DNA from: Tolypeutes matacus
Taxonomy: Eukaryota; Chordata; Mammalia; Cingulata; Chlamyphoridae
Direction: 5' to 3'
Assembly (NCBI GenBank): GCA_026826555.1
Contig: JAKSZT010053928.1
Coordinates: 666,720-730,719, forward strand
DNA length: 64,000 nucleotides
The translations under genes and the position numbers were made by a program. How positions within the stretch are numbered: position 1 is the stretch's first letter; every line of letters begins with the position of its first letter. Shown piece by piece: positions 46,491-57,801 of this stretch. The notes beneath the pieces are model-generated. The model did not search any database and had not been told where the DNA came from. It saw only the letters and a list, made by a program, of their open reading frames with translations.

Positions 46491-48201
46491 CAGCAACACC
46501 TCACTTTCACACCAATATTTGTATTTGTCAAAACTAGGCCAAGATCGGCTGCAATAACAAAATATATTCTGGAAGTTCAGTTTCTTAACACAAATGAGTG
46601 CTTATTTCTTGCTCACATCACAGTCCAATGCAAATTGAACAGTTTTCCTATAGAGCTCACCTCCAACTAAACTTTGCTTTTAATTTTAGTGTGACATATT
46701 TGAGTTGGGTAAGGTAAAGAAGAGTAATTGTGAAGATTTTACATGGTTGAGTGGCTTATTTCTACATCTCTTCTAATCTTTCACTTCCCCAGTGTGGGAA
46801 AGCCTCCCTTAAGGTAGAATATGAGAGAAACTGCAGAGAAGAGGTATGTGGCTTTTCCAGATATTGGGGGAAAGAACAGTACCTGGGGATTGCCACTAAG
46901 ACTGGTATGGAAGGGAAGTGGAGGGGTTAATAGTAGGAGGGGTTAGGGAGAGTAGAACAGGGAAGGGGGAGGGACAGAGCAGATTAGAAAGCCAGTCCGA
47001 GTTGTATGTGGGATGATGTGCCAGGACCTTCAGAAACCCCAGTGAAATACATATAAAGACCTAAAGGAGCAGCAGCCTATTTGGGGGCTAGAAAGTGACA
47101 GGGCAAAGTAGTTGGAAGGCAAAAAAGTTTCTGCAGTGATATTTTAGACCAACTTGGGAAGCCCAATGTCTGCTTATAGGTGGTCTTCTCAGTCATTTAT
47201 ATAAATCTTATTTTATTTTTAGGACATGTGGTTTGGCTGATAAGTATAGAAATCAAGAGTTCAGAGAAATAAAATACAAAACCTTGTTTTCCAAATGTTT
47301 CCATCAGAAATCTTGTCACAACTGTAAACTGGAGTTTATGTCCAAATACATTTAAGACATTTTTTAAAATATACTCACTTCTAAGAGTTTAAGAAGAATC
47401 TAGACAAAAAAAAAAAAAAAACAAAACCACAGAACCTTCTTTTTAAAAATAAATATATTTCTACCTAGACATTGATTCTTTTTCTTCCCTTTCAAAATAT
47501 TTTTTACTAGGGTCTATTGCCACACTTCCTCACAAACGGACTAGAAGCATGTGGGTTTCCCCAGTGATCCGCCAAGGCCTGATTAGCATCTCAATTTCCT
47601 TCTTTAATAAAAAATTCAATCAGGAGCCACTTATTGTTCCTGACTAGGTTTTTAAGTACAAACAAAACAGTGGTAAACGTTGCTCTGTTAGAGAAGCACT
47701 GGGGAGATACCCAAGACCACTTTAGAAAGAATAGGGGCAGGATTTTGTTTTAATTTCTTTGCCCTCTAGGGGCTACGGATCTATGCAGGACTCCCAGCTC
47801 AGGGTGGCCTAATGAGCACATTTACATACTTTAGACCAAAAAAAAAACCAGCCTCTGAAGGAGAGTTCTGGGAACAGAATAATTGAGGCCATGCCCTTAG
47901 GGGCCATTTCTTCTTTTAAAGAAGGCCAGAGGAAGAGGAGCGAGGCCTGGAGTTCTGAAATGAAAGGTAGTGGCAAAGACTGGAGAGGAGAAAAGTGAGC
48001 CAAGTCCTAAAAATGGGCAAACATGTAAGTGAAGTGATTTAGCTAGAGGTCAGGGAGAGGATGATTTTTAAGTTGGTTCCAACCAGTTTCATGCTGTTGA
48101 ATGCTTTGAAGGGACCTATGATTCTCATTAGAAATGTTAAAAATCTGAACTGACTGGATATTCTATTTCTTTATAAATGACTTCATACTTGCTACTCTCA
48201 G

Positions 48202-48219
48202 GTGTGTGTGTGTGTGTGT
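48202..48219. repeat. (GT)n microsatellite
   Basis: Nine perfect GT units. Confidence 0.9.
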
Positions 48220-49457
48220 AACATCTGAGTTTGACGTTGTTTTTAAGTTTTATCTATGATTTATGCTTGACAAAAATCTCTTGAGACACTTAGGTAAATT
48301 ATCTTGATTCTATGTACTTGACCGAAATTAAGCCATTCTCAGCCCTTTGTCAGACCTAATAAACTCACCTTTATAAAAACCTGGAATACAGAAAAATTAG
48401 TTTAGGGATCCAGGCCTTCTTGCCATCAAGTTGTCTGGAATTTTTCTCTCTCCCAATATTTTGTAAATCCAACCACTTCTTCATCTCAGAGATTTCCTTG
48501 ATGCACACCAACGTGTTGTTGAAAATTCCTGTTCAACACTCACCTGTTATATCAGGTTGCTTCCCACAAGCTATCATTAGAAAGGCAGCGTTAGGAGAAG
48601 AAAAAATCTCTTTGGTTTGACCATAATTGGAAGCTGCTGATCATCCACTCTAATACATGATAAGTGAAAATATACAGATTATTCATTACATTGGAAAAAT
48701 CTATGCCTTGGGGATAGAATAGCCATTATATTTTGCTTGTACCAACCTTTAAATATATTAGAAGTTACTATAAATTAACACTTTAGTACATAGATTCAGA
48801 CAGCCTGAAAACTAAATTGGGTTCTTGAAATTATCATGACATGCTGTAAAAGTCTGGAATGAATGGTGAATCTAGCCTTAGTCCCACCCCTTGACTGACT
48901 ACTGCAGTAGGGAGAGGCTGGTGTGCCCTGGGATTATCCCTTCCAGAGTAAACACAAGTATCATTGGTAAGGCAAGGCAGTAAGCGAGTTTTTGTGGTGG
49001 CAAGGTGAAACCAAGCTGAGGTAAAAGTATGCCACAAAGTAAAGAGTCTACATGGAAACAACCCAAAGTTGACCAAATTTTTATATAATAATAATATAAA
49101 TTATTATTATTAAATTATTATTTGCTTCATTTTTCTGTATAAGAGCATTTCCTACATTGACGGTGTCACCTGGTGCTTCGTCCCTAAAATGGAAGCTATA
49201 CTGGGAGAGATGGTCTACATGCATACATCCAGCAACATGTCTAACAATGGTGCAAGCTATGAATTAAAAGAAAATCAATTTCATTGGATAAATTCTGTAA
49301 TACCTTCAAACACAAAAGCTTGATGAATTTCCTCATAAAAGCTTTTTAAATAATTATTTATTTTGAAAATAATCACCATACACAGAAGCCAGAAATAACT
49401 TCTGAGTCTCATGATAAATTATACATAACCATAAATTAAAATATTTTTCTATTTCAG

Positions 49458-49532
49458 GTAGCTGAACTTGTAACCAGTGAGTTCTTTGAACAAGGTGATC
49501 GGGAAAGATCAGAACTCAAACTAACTCCTTCA
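49458..49532 (+). CDS. PDE11A: PDE11A catalytic-domain exon 6 of 7 in window
   Basis: This 75-bp exon has exactly 25 codons (phase 0 both ends), between TATTTCAG at 49457 and TCA|GTAAGT at 49533. The peptide VAELVTSEFFEQGDRER then SELKLTPS covers the helix leading into the M-loop of the catalytic domain. EFFEQGDRE is conserved across PDE5, PDE6 and PDE11. Ser in RERSELK replaces the Leu I remember in the human protein. Because it is phase 0-0, skipping would keep the frame but remove an essential helix. Confidence 0.96.
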
Positions 49533-50109
49533 GTAAGTTCATCCTTTTATTACGGCATATTTGGCCTTTTGAGTAGCATTTTCAAAAGTAACTCCAAATC
49601 ACAACTTGCAAATAGGAAAGACAGAGAATGGATTTAAGGAATCACTCCTGGAAGTGTATTCCCAGGTTTCTGATTAGGAGCGGTAAGCTACTTAAGCATT
49701 TCCTGAGTACCCATATTGGGACAAGGAGGCGCAAGGGAAGATGTGGAGAGTAGAATAGCAATAACGCAAAGGTCAGTGCTGGCATTTCATATGCGGTCAA
49801 TACCTACTTTGGAACGGAAATAGAGAAAAAAATTAAAGGCACACTACCTAGCCTTGGGGAGCTAGAACAGACAACCACAGAAAGTAATGGAGAAGTCTGG
49901 ATTTTGCTTTCCAGTTTTGAACTTTCCAAATCCCAAAAGCAAATCATTTCAAATCTGTTTCTTTTCTTTGTTTGCAAAATGAAAAACTTTCATCTGCAGA
50001 ACTAGCTTCTGGTAATTGAAATGCTATTTATATTGGATTCACTCATTCAATTATTACTTATGAATACTTGCTATAGGCCCAGGATGGTGCTAAGTTTTGT
50101 TTTATATTT

Positions 50110-50252
50110 GTTTGCTTTTAGAAATAACTTTCATTGATACATATTAATAAAGCATAAATCAATCCAAAGTGTACAGTCAGTGGTATTTGGTATAATCACA
50201 TAGTTTTGCATTCATCACTTCAATCATTTTTAGAGCATTTTCATTATTCCAG

Positions 50253-50283
<31 letters not shown>

Positions 50284-50580
50284 CAAAAAACAAACAAAAC
50301 TCATCACTTCTCAATCTCTCTATGATTCCCCTGAAATACATAGTGCTACTGTTTTCTTCTAATTTTTTTGTATTTATATTTTGTAAAAACAGTCTTATAC
50401 ATGCAATATTACCCATATGCATATACAGTCCCATATTACATTTTTTTAGCTTTCCTCTTAGTAATATAAGTGTCCTTTGATTTTCCCTTTCAACCACTGT
50501 CATACCCATACAATAGCTCTGCTAGTCACAAACACCATTTCCATTCATTTCCAAAGATTTACGAACAACCTTTTAACCAA
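50110..50580 (-). mobile_element. L1 3'-UTR fragment, antisense
   Basis: Reads as the complement of a lineage L1 3' end: AATCCAAAGTGTACAGTCAG, GTATAATCACATAGTTTTGC and TTTTAGAGCATTTTCATTAT, with an (ATA)n tract at 50252-50279. Confidence 0.7.
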
Positions 50581-50749
50581 TTCTCCACAGATTAAAAATC
50601 AGTTGCAATATTGACAGGTCATAGGACTGTGAATCAATGCCCCTGTAGCAAGGGTTAAGGAAAGGCAGCCTCCAGCCATAACCCACCTGACCAATTGAGC
50701 AAGCCATCCCCTCCCAAGAATAAAAAATGTGGAGCAGATAAGGGCCATC

Positions 50750-51240
50750 ACCCCAGGATAGACCATATGTTGGGTCACAAGACAGGTCTCAATAAATTTT
50801 TAAAAATTTAAATTATACAAAATACTTCCTCTGATCATAACAGAATGAAGCTAGAAGTCAATAATGGATGGAAAAGGGGAAAATTCATAAATATATGGAG
50901 ATTAAACAACACACTCTTAAATAATCAGTGGGTCAAAGAAGAAATTCCAGGAGAAGTCAGCAAATATCTTGAGATGAATGAAAATGAGAACACAGCATAT
51001 CAAAACCTATGGGACACCACAAAGGAAGTGCTGAGAGGGAAATTTATAGCTCTCGATACTTACGTTAAAAAAGAAGAAAGAGCTAAAATTTGAAGATCTA
51101 ACTGCATACCTGGAAGAATTAGAAAAAGAACAGCAAACCAATCGCAAACCAAGCTGAAGGAAAGAAATAGTAAAAATGAGAGCAGAAATAAATGAAATCA
51201 AGAACAAAAAACAATAGAGAGAATCAACAAAACCAAAAGC
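50750..51240 (+). mobile_element. L1 ORF2 fragment, sense
   Basis: Conceptual translation gives L1 ORF2-like sequence, including KLEVNNGWKRGKF and NENENTAYQNLWDTTKEVLR (50845-51093), the region between the endonuclease and reverse transcriptase domains. Frames are broken by stops and shifts. It lies next to antisense L1 pieces on both sides. Confidence 0.88.
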
Positions 51241-51357
51241 CCAAGCACCACCAACCCCTCCCACATTCCAAGACCTCCTAGCCTACTTCCCCCTGGCCAT
51301 TTGGCCCCAGGCTGTACGTTTTCCCCGCCTATTGATGTACTGTATAAATTCATATCC

Positions 51358-51650
51358 ACCACCCTCTGGGGGTAGGCTGAAGTCTTTCTTCAGACCCCCT
51401 CCATTGGGAAAAGGATCCATGAGCACTTGAAAAGAATGTATATCCTGCTGTTTTGGGGTGCAATGCTTTATAGATGTCTGTTATGTCTAGTTCACTTATC
51501 ATATTATTCAAGCTCTCTGTTTCTTTATTTATCCTCTGCCCAGATGTTCTGTCCAATACTGAGAGTGATGTATTGAAGTCTCCAACTATTACTGTAGAGA
51601 CTCTATTTCTCCCTTCAGTTTTGCCAGTGTGTGCTTCATGTTAACTCATG
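51358..51650 (-). mobile_element. L1 ORF2 fragment, antisense
   Basis: The complement is L1 ORF2 endonuclease-end sequence. On the + strand it shows GAGCACTTGAAAAGAATGTA, GTTATGTCTAGTTCACTTAT, ATGTTCTGTCCAATACTGAG and GAAGTCTCCAACTATTACTG, equivalent to 4240-4560 of the first L1. Confidence 0.85.
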
Positions 51651-51744
51651 AGGACACAGAAGTCACCAACCTCAAGTAGGCGGCAGCCTCTTTATTCCTA
51701 ACGAATGAATAGCTCAGAAGATATAACCCAACAGCTCTGAGAAT

Positions 51745-52330
51745 GGTGCCAAACATTTTTCTTAATTAGGGAAGCTGTAGGTTTACAGAAAAATCATGCA
51801 GAAAGTACAGAGTTTTTATATAGCTCCTCACACATGCACTTTTCCCTATCATTTAACCCTTTGTGTTAGTGTGGTACTTTGTTACAATGGATGAAATTAT
51901 ATAATTATAATCATACTATTAACTGTAGTCCATAGTTTCCATTCGGGATCACTATTAGTGTTATACAATTCTGTTGTGTGTGGTTTTTAAAATTTTTGTT
52001 CTAGTAATATATATGAAACCTAAAATTTCCTCTCTTTTAACCACATTCAAATATATAATTCAGTGATGTTAATTACATTCACAATGCTGTGCTACCACCA
52101 CCACCATCCACAACCAAAACTTTTCCATCAGCCCAAACAGAAACTCTGTACCAGTTAAGCTTTAACTCTCCACTCCATACCCCCACCCCGATCCCTGGGA
52201 ACCTGTATGGATTCTCTTGAGTATACACCTAGAAGTGGGATTGTCAGGTCATATGGTAATTCTGTACTTAACTTTCTGAGGAACCGCCCGAACTGCTTTC
52301 CAAGGCAGCTGATACAAAGCATTTGAAAGC
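51745..52330 (-). mobile_element. L1 3' UTR and ORF2 end, antisense
   Basis: Closely resembles 984-1346: TTTACAGAAAAATCATGCAG, CTTTGTTACAATGGATGAAA, CATTCACAATGCTGTGCTAC and ACCAAAACTTTTCCATCA. It then runs further inward (GAAACTCTGTACCAGTTAAG, GTGGGATTGTCAGGTCATAT) than the first L1, which lacks this part. Confidence 0.85.
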
Positions 52331-52587
52331 CTGGCACAGCACAGGAGATTCATAAGGCTCAAGGAATGTGTCAATTGACATGAATTCTTGTTTATGAGGA
52401 TTCAAATTAACTTGAGTTTTGAACATTTGGGAGTATTAATAAGATCTTCAAATTTCAAGACACCTTTCTTTACCGACATTTAAAAGCAAAGCAATGAAAA
52501 GCAGCAGAACTATATCTCCTAGCTTAAATAATTTCATGTACATCAGGACTAACAGTCTTAAACATTATGACTAATTTTAATTTCTTG

Positions 52588-52990
52588 CTGTAATAGTTAA
52601 TTTTATGTGTCCACTTGACTAGGCTGTGGTGTCCAGTTGTTTGGCCAAATACTGGTCTAGATGTTGCTTAAAGGCATTTGTAGATGAGATTAGCATCGGG
52701 TTGACTCTAAGAAAAGGAGATTACCCTCCATAATGTGGGTGGGCCTCAACCAATCAGTTGCAAGTTTTAAGAGCAACAAAACTAATATTTCCCAAAGAAA
52801 TTCTGCCTCAACACTACAACGTCAGCTCCTGCTAAGCTTCCAGCCTGCTGGTCTGCCCTACAGATTTCAAACTTGCCAGCCTCTACAATCATGTGAGCCA
52901 ATTCCTTAAAACAAAGCTCTAAAATAAATAGAATAAAATAAATAAATAGAAATAAATATTTCTCTGGAGAAGACTGACTGATACCATTGT
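52588..52990 (+). mobile_element. LTR-like interspersed repeat, sense
   Basis: Starts TAATAGTTAATTTTATGTGT and ends TTTCTCTGGAGAAGACTGAC, with GTGGGTGGGCCTCAACCAAT and CATGTGAGCCAATTCCTTA inside. Related to 38089-38550 in opposite orientation. Exact family not identified. Confidence 0.6.
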
Positions 52991-53185
52991 TTCCCTATAA
53001 AAGAAAAAGCAGAAGACTTTGATTGAAAAATTGAAGCACACGCTAATTGTTTCAGTTTTCAAAGCAGCCTATATTTATACAGTTTCAACACACCCTTTAT
53101 TCTGTTGGTGGTGTCACCAAAATTGGTTTAAAAAGTAAAGGTATTAGACTGGCATATATATACTTAATATTTAAAAGCTAGTACA

Positions 53186-53628
53186 GGGGGGCAGATGTGG
53201 CTCAAATGGTTGGGCGTCCGTCTGCCATATGGAGGGACCTGGGTTCGATCCCCGGGACCTCCCGGTAAAATAAAAAATATATATATATATATAGAAGGCG
53301 CATGGGCTGCCAGGCTCTGTGTGCTGCTGAGCCGTCAGGCCCCGGGAGCCATGCAGCAGGATGATGACGTAACAGGGGAGAGACAAGACGAGATGCTCCG
53401 AAAGCTGCAGAAGCCAGGAGCCGTGGTGGCGCAGGCGGCAGAATAACTGTCTCCTGCATCGGAAGTCTGCAGGATCGAATCCTGGTGAAGACTGGAGGAG
53501 GAGGATGAGAAGAGATGGCAGGAAACAGACACAGAGAATTGCTCAGCAAATGGACACAAAACAGCAAATGGGGAAGGGGGTGTTGGTTAAAATGTATAAA
53601 ATAAATAAATAAATTAAAAAAAAAAAAA
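53186..53628 (+). mobile_element. Composite SINE: tRNA head, tandem block, second tRNA-like unit (copy 2)
   Basis: Head 53186-53270 (ATGTGGCTCAAATGG, GGTTCGATCCC), a TA-rich spacer, about two 25-bp units with CAGGCYC (53297-53350), a conserved block GGATGATGACGTAACAGG, then a second tRNA-like unit at about 53420-53485 with A box TGGCGCAGGCGG and B box GGATCGAATCC, a tail and poly(A). A perfect 13-bp target duplication, AAAAGCTAGTACA (53173-53185 and 53629-53641), brackets the entire 443 bp, showing it moved as one unit. Confidence 0.93.
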
Positions 53629-54920
53629 AAAAGCTAGTACATCCAAATTTCTCTCAGCTACAAATCTACTTTCAAATAAAAGCTCTTTCCCCTTTTAAAA
53701 CTGTTTCAAAAGCGTCCAATTAAAAGGGTTTACAATGCAGCAATACCACAGGTCATTTAATTAAAAGAAAAAAATATGAGCAAATTGCCGGTGTTGGAGG
53801 GCTGGAGGGCACAGTGGGGCAGCACTAAGCAGCCTTTGCCTGTCGGCTCAGGTAAGGAGTTTTCTAAAGGCATAAATGTAATTAATTTACTGGTGGAAAC
53901 AGCTCTAAATGCTGCTCTCTCCTCAGAAAAGGCTCCTTAACACTATTTGTGACTGTCCCTTCCAGAGAGTCTAGGCTGCTGTGACAGGGGTGTATCCCAC
54001 CAGTCCTTTTCAGAGATGTTTGGAAATGCATGCACCCAAGGTTGACAAGAACATTGTCCACGAGTCCCCTTCAGGTGTCCTGATCCTAGAAGTCTTCAGA
54101 GTAACTTTATGAGATAAAAGTTAATCTGGATCACAGTCAAAGGCTTAATTCTGGAAGCAGTGAGTCAGCTAATAAAACATGGCTTGAGCACCTCTGTGTG
54201 TCAAGTATGAAGCTGGACTCTGTGCAACCAGCAGTGAACAAGGTGCTATCTTCCTGGCCCTCAAGGAGCTTGTCAATTGGTGGGAAATATAGACATTAAA
54301 TAATCACTAATAATCAGCTGCAAGATTGCAAAATGCTGTAAAGGAAAAGCACAAAACAATGTGGTACCTTACATTTCTATTCATTTTTCTCTCATCAAAC
54401 ATTTATTAAGAAGTAACTCGTCCAAAAATAAAAATCCTTACAATTATGGTCAATTGATTTTCCACAAGAGTGCCAAGACAATTCAGTGGGGCAAAAATAG
54501 TCTTTTCAGCAAATGGTGCTGAGACAACTGGATTTCCATGTGCAAAAGAATGAAGTTCTTTTACCCTATCCAAAAATAAACTCAAAATGGATGATAGGTA
54601 TAAATGTAGGAGCTAAAACTATAAAACTCTTATAAGAAAATATAGCTGTAAATCTTTGTGACCTTGGATTAGGCAATGCTTTCTCAGGATACCAAAAAAC
54701 ACAAGCAACAAAAGAAAAAATAGTTAAATTGGATTTCATCTAAATTAAAAACTTCTAAGCTTCAGAGGGCACTATCAATAAAGTGAAAAGAGAATTCATA
54801 GAATGGGGTAAATTATTTACAAAGTATATATCTGATAAAGGCCTAGTTTCAACAATATATAAAGAACTATTATAACTCAAAATAGAAAGACAAATAACCC
54901 AATTAAAAAATGGACAAATG

Positions 54921-55355
54921 GGAGTGGATGTGGCTCAAGGAATTGAGCACCTGCCTCCCACATGGGAGTTCCTGGGTTCGGTTCCCAGTGCCTCCTAAAG
55001 AAGACAACAACGAGCAGATAACAAGCAGCCATCGAGCAAAAACAATGAGTAGACAATGAACAAAAACAATGAGCAGATGAGAAAAAAATGAGCAAGACAA
55101 TGAGCAAACAACAAGCAAACAACAAAGCAAAAACAAACAAGCAGGGAGCACATGTGGCTCAAGCAGTTGAGCACCTGCCTCCCACATGGGAGGTCCCAGG
55201 TTTGGTTTCTGGTGTCTGCTAAAAAAAAAAACCAGACAATGACCAGACAACAAGCAAAAAAAACAACACACAGACAATGAATGCAAACAGTGCAAACAAC
55301 TAGCAAAAACAACAAGCAAACAGATGAGGGAGCCATCTCGGGGGTTAGGGGGAAT
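54921..55355 (+). mobile_element. Dimeric xenarthran SINE with a long repetitive linker
   Basis: Two monomers with heads at 54921 (GGAGTGGATGTGGCTCAAGG) and about 55143 (GGAGCACATGTGGCTCAAGC) are each followed by long A/C-rich tracts built of AACAATGAGCAGAC-like units. The unit ends GGGAGCCATCTCGGGGG. The perfect 13-bp target duplication AAATGGACAAATG (54908-54920 and 55356-55368) brackets the whole, so it inserted once. Confidence 0.92.
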
Positions 55356-55415
55356 AAATGGACAAATGATCTGAACTGATAATTCTCCAAGGAAGATATA
55401 TAAATGGTCAATAAG

Positions 55416-55526
55416 GGGGCGGATGTGGCTCAAATGGTTGGGCATCCGTCTGCCATATGGAGGGACCTGGGTTCGATTCCCGGGACCTCCCGGTAAAATA
55501 AAAAATAAAAATAAAAATAAAAAAAA
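55416..55526 (+). mobile_element. Xenarthran tRNA-derived SINE, short type
   Basis: Monomer GGGCGGATGTGGCTCAAATG, B box GGTTCGATTCC, CGGGACCTCCCGG end and an A-rich tail. Short target duplication AATAAG (55410-55415 and 55527-55532) within L1. Little diverged from the head of the composite elements. Confidence 0.92.
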
Positions 55527-57651
55527 AATAAGTACACGCAGAGATGCTCATCATCATTAACCATAAAGGAAATACAAATCAAAACCACAAGGAGATACCA
55601 CTTTAGACCCACTAGGATGGCTATAATCAAAAAGACTGACAATAACAACTATTGGTGAGAATGTGGAGAAATTGGAACCCTCATACATTGCCAGAGGGAT
55701 TGAAAGATGGTACAGCTGCTTTGAAACACATTTTGGCAGTTCCTCGAAAAGTTAAACATAAAGTTACCATAGGACCGAGAAATTCCACCTCTAGGTATTC
55801 TCCAAGAGAAATGAAAACATATTTCTACATAAAAACTTGTACATGACTGTTCATAGCAGCATTACTCATAATAGTCAAAAAGTGGACAGAACCCAAATTC
55901 TATGAACTGATGAATCAAAAGCACAAAATATGGTATATCCATACAATAGAATATTTAGCAATAAAAAGAATGAAGTACAATGCATGTTACAACATGGCTA
56001 AAACTTGAAAACATTATGCTCAGTGAAAGAAGTCAGTTACAAAAGACCACATATCATATGATTCCATTTATATGAAAAGTCCAGAATAGGCAAATCTGTA
56101 GAGACAGAATGTAGATTCATACTTACTTAGGGCTGGAGGAGGGGGTGGATTAGACGAGAATGAGGAGTAACTGCTTAATGGGTATGGAATTTCTTTCTGG
56201 GGTGATGAAAATATTCTAAAACTGATTGTGGTGATAGATGTACAATTCTATGAATATATTCAAAGCCACTGAAATTTTTTAAAGTGACTGTTTAATACAC
56301 ATCAAGAGCATAACAATTAAATAAATAAGAAAATTTCAGATACTAATCAGAGATATAGAGAAGATAAACAGTATACTATTTTTGAAAGGAACATTTTGGA
56401 CCGAGACTCACCTAGCTCACAAGAACTATATCCATTTCTTTAGCATATTTCACATTCTTCTCCAAATTCCAGTTCTCTTTTCTGATATTTAACATTTTGC
56501 ATTGCAAGACAAGGGGTGAGAGGCCAGGAGAGAATTATAGCAGAGCTGTGGGAGTCAGTGAACTTCTCCCTAATTTGAGGATATTTTCCATAAAATGCCC
56601 TTCTGTCTTCCCGTGGGCCTTGGCAGCCAGTGATTTCTTCCCTCTCCGCTTGTACCTTCACCCATAAGGCTGAAGGATCCAGGCTTTTTCAGCATCCCTG
56701 GACCAAGGGCACATCATGAACCCTCCTTCATGACCTACATGAGCACCAAAATGGTGTAGATGCCACATGTTGTCCAGAGGAGAGAGAAACCTACTCTAAG
56801 CCAATAAGGCAGAGCATGTCTGACCAGACGGCCTAGGCTTCTAGATGAGCTAGGACACAAGGACCCTTCTCAGAACCAGGCCTCACTCCTTAGACAAAGG
56901 GAGACCCGTTCTCCTGGATAGAGCTGGCAGCGCTTATTCAAGGAATCCGTTTCCGCCTCCAGTTCCAGTTGATTTGATTGTTTTCCTTTGTAAGCCTTCC
57001 CAACAGAAATATGTCACTTCTTTTTCTTAAAAATATATCTACATTTTCTCAAACAATTATAACATCAGGTTTAAAGACTGGGAAAGAAGAGATAATGGAT
57101 GCCTCCTGCTATCATCCATTCAGTAATACATAAACATTTAGGAATTTGGTAATGACAAAGTCTTATTGAAAAACACACAGAATTGTCAAACTAACACCCT
57201 ACCCTGAAAATTTTTAAATGAATGCTTTCTATTTTTAAAAAAAACATCCTTTTCAAGGTCTTTTCTAATCTTTCCTATTCTATCCCATCCTTTTCCACTA
57301 TAAAAATGAAAGACTACATTGTTTTTGGGTCAGTAAAACATGTCTCCTTCCCCTTCACTTGTACCCAATTCCCAGTGACCTGATGACTTGATTTGAGTAG
57401 CAGTTACCTATATCTGCAGACAGATTTTGGCCCCAAGGAGTTGTGTGCTATAAAGTTCAAATAAATTCACTTATAACTCTCATAAAAAGAGGTGAAAACA
57501 GTTTATTTCTCATCAGAGATAAAGGAAAAGGAAAGTGGGGGTAAAGATTGTGGTGATTTGTGAAGTGTTCAGTTGGTAAAATTTGGATCATTGTAGGAAA
57601 GTGTTTGACAACTCTAATATAATAAAGCAAAGTTCTCCTCTCCCATTCTAG

Positions 57652-57735
57652 GCTATTTTTGATCGGAACCGAAAAGATGAACTGCCTCGGCTGCAGTTGG
57701 AGTGGATTGATAGCATCTGCATGCCTTTGTATCAG
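57652..57735 (+). CDS. PDE11A: PDE11A catalytic-domain exon 7 of 7 in window
   Basis: This 84-bp exon has 28 codons (phase 0 both ends), between CCATTCTAG at 57651 and CAG|GTAACC at 57736. The peptide starts [20 protein letters not shown] and ends SICMPLYQ. The Gln in LQLEWID (codon 57694-57696) is the invariant purine-binding glutamine and the Trp (57703-57705) the hydrophobic clamp, described as Gln869 and Trp872 in human PDE11A4. A Trp clamp residue, rather than the Phe of most PDEs, supports PDE11A. The coding sequence continues in a terminal exon beyond position 64000; I saw no match to it in the remaining 6.3 kb. Confidence 0.97.
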
Positions 57736-57782
57736 GTAACCTTCATTTGGGAGGGTCTGTTCTGACTAAGCCAAGAAAGGAA

Positions 57783-57801
57783 GTGTGTGTGTGTGTGTGT
57801 G
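57783..57801. repeat. (GT)n microsatellite
   Basis: Nine GT units, 47 nt downstream of the exon 7 donor. Confidence 0.88.

Larger units (their letters stand above)
43442..49457 (+). other. PDE11A: PDE11A GC-AG intron between exons 5 and 6
   Basis: 6,016 bp, with a GC donor and an AG acceptor. Contains the quadruplex motif at its 5' end, a MIR split by an LTR (44140-44775), a (CCCT)n/(CT)n tract with an assembly gap (46318-46490) and a (GT)n tract. 44900-46300 and 46500-49400 show no recognisable gene. Confidence 0.85.
54432..56330 (+). mobile_element. L1 ORF2 end and 3' UTR, sense, with nested SINEs
   Basis: Follows L1 ORF2 from TTATGGTCAATTGATTTTCC through AACTGGATTTCCATGTGCAA, then CAAATCAAAACCACAAGGAG, GAATGTGGAGAAATTGGAAC, CCATACAATAGAATATT and TCCATTTATATGAAAAGTCC, ending near GTGATAGATGTACAATTCTA. 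Interrupted by insertions at 54921-55355 and 55416-55526. No frame is intact. Confidence 0.9.
49533..57651 (+). other. PDE11A: PDE11A intron between exons 6 and 7
   Basis: 8,119 bp, GT-AG. About half is retrotransposon: rearranged L1 pieces (50110-52330), an LTR-like repeat (52588-52990), a composite SINE (53186-53628), and an L1 3' region with two nested SINEs (54432-56330). 53640-54400 and 56340-57640 hold no recognisable gene or repeat. Confidence 0.8.

Noticed and set aside
46178..46670. Open frames across the N gap
   Set aside because: They depend on 100 unknown bases and on (TCCC)n repeats; the same applies to 62331-62711.
54903..55445. 180-codon open frame on the minus strand
   Set aside because: It lies wholly in the dimeric SINE, its A/C-rich linker and a neighbouring SINE; the low-complexity Leu/Cys/Phe-rich translation reflects the repeat linker, not a gene.
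55416..55500. tRNA genes at SINE heads
   Set aside because: The heads keep pol III boxes but lack a proper cloverleaf and mature ends, and are followed by A-rich tails: they are retroposons.
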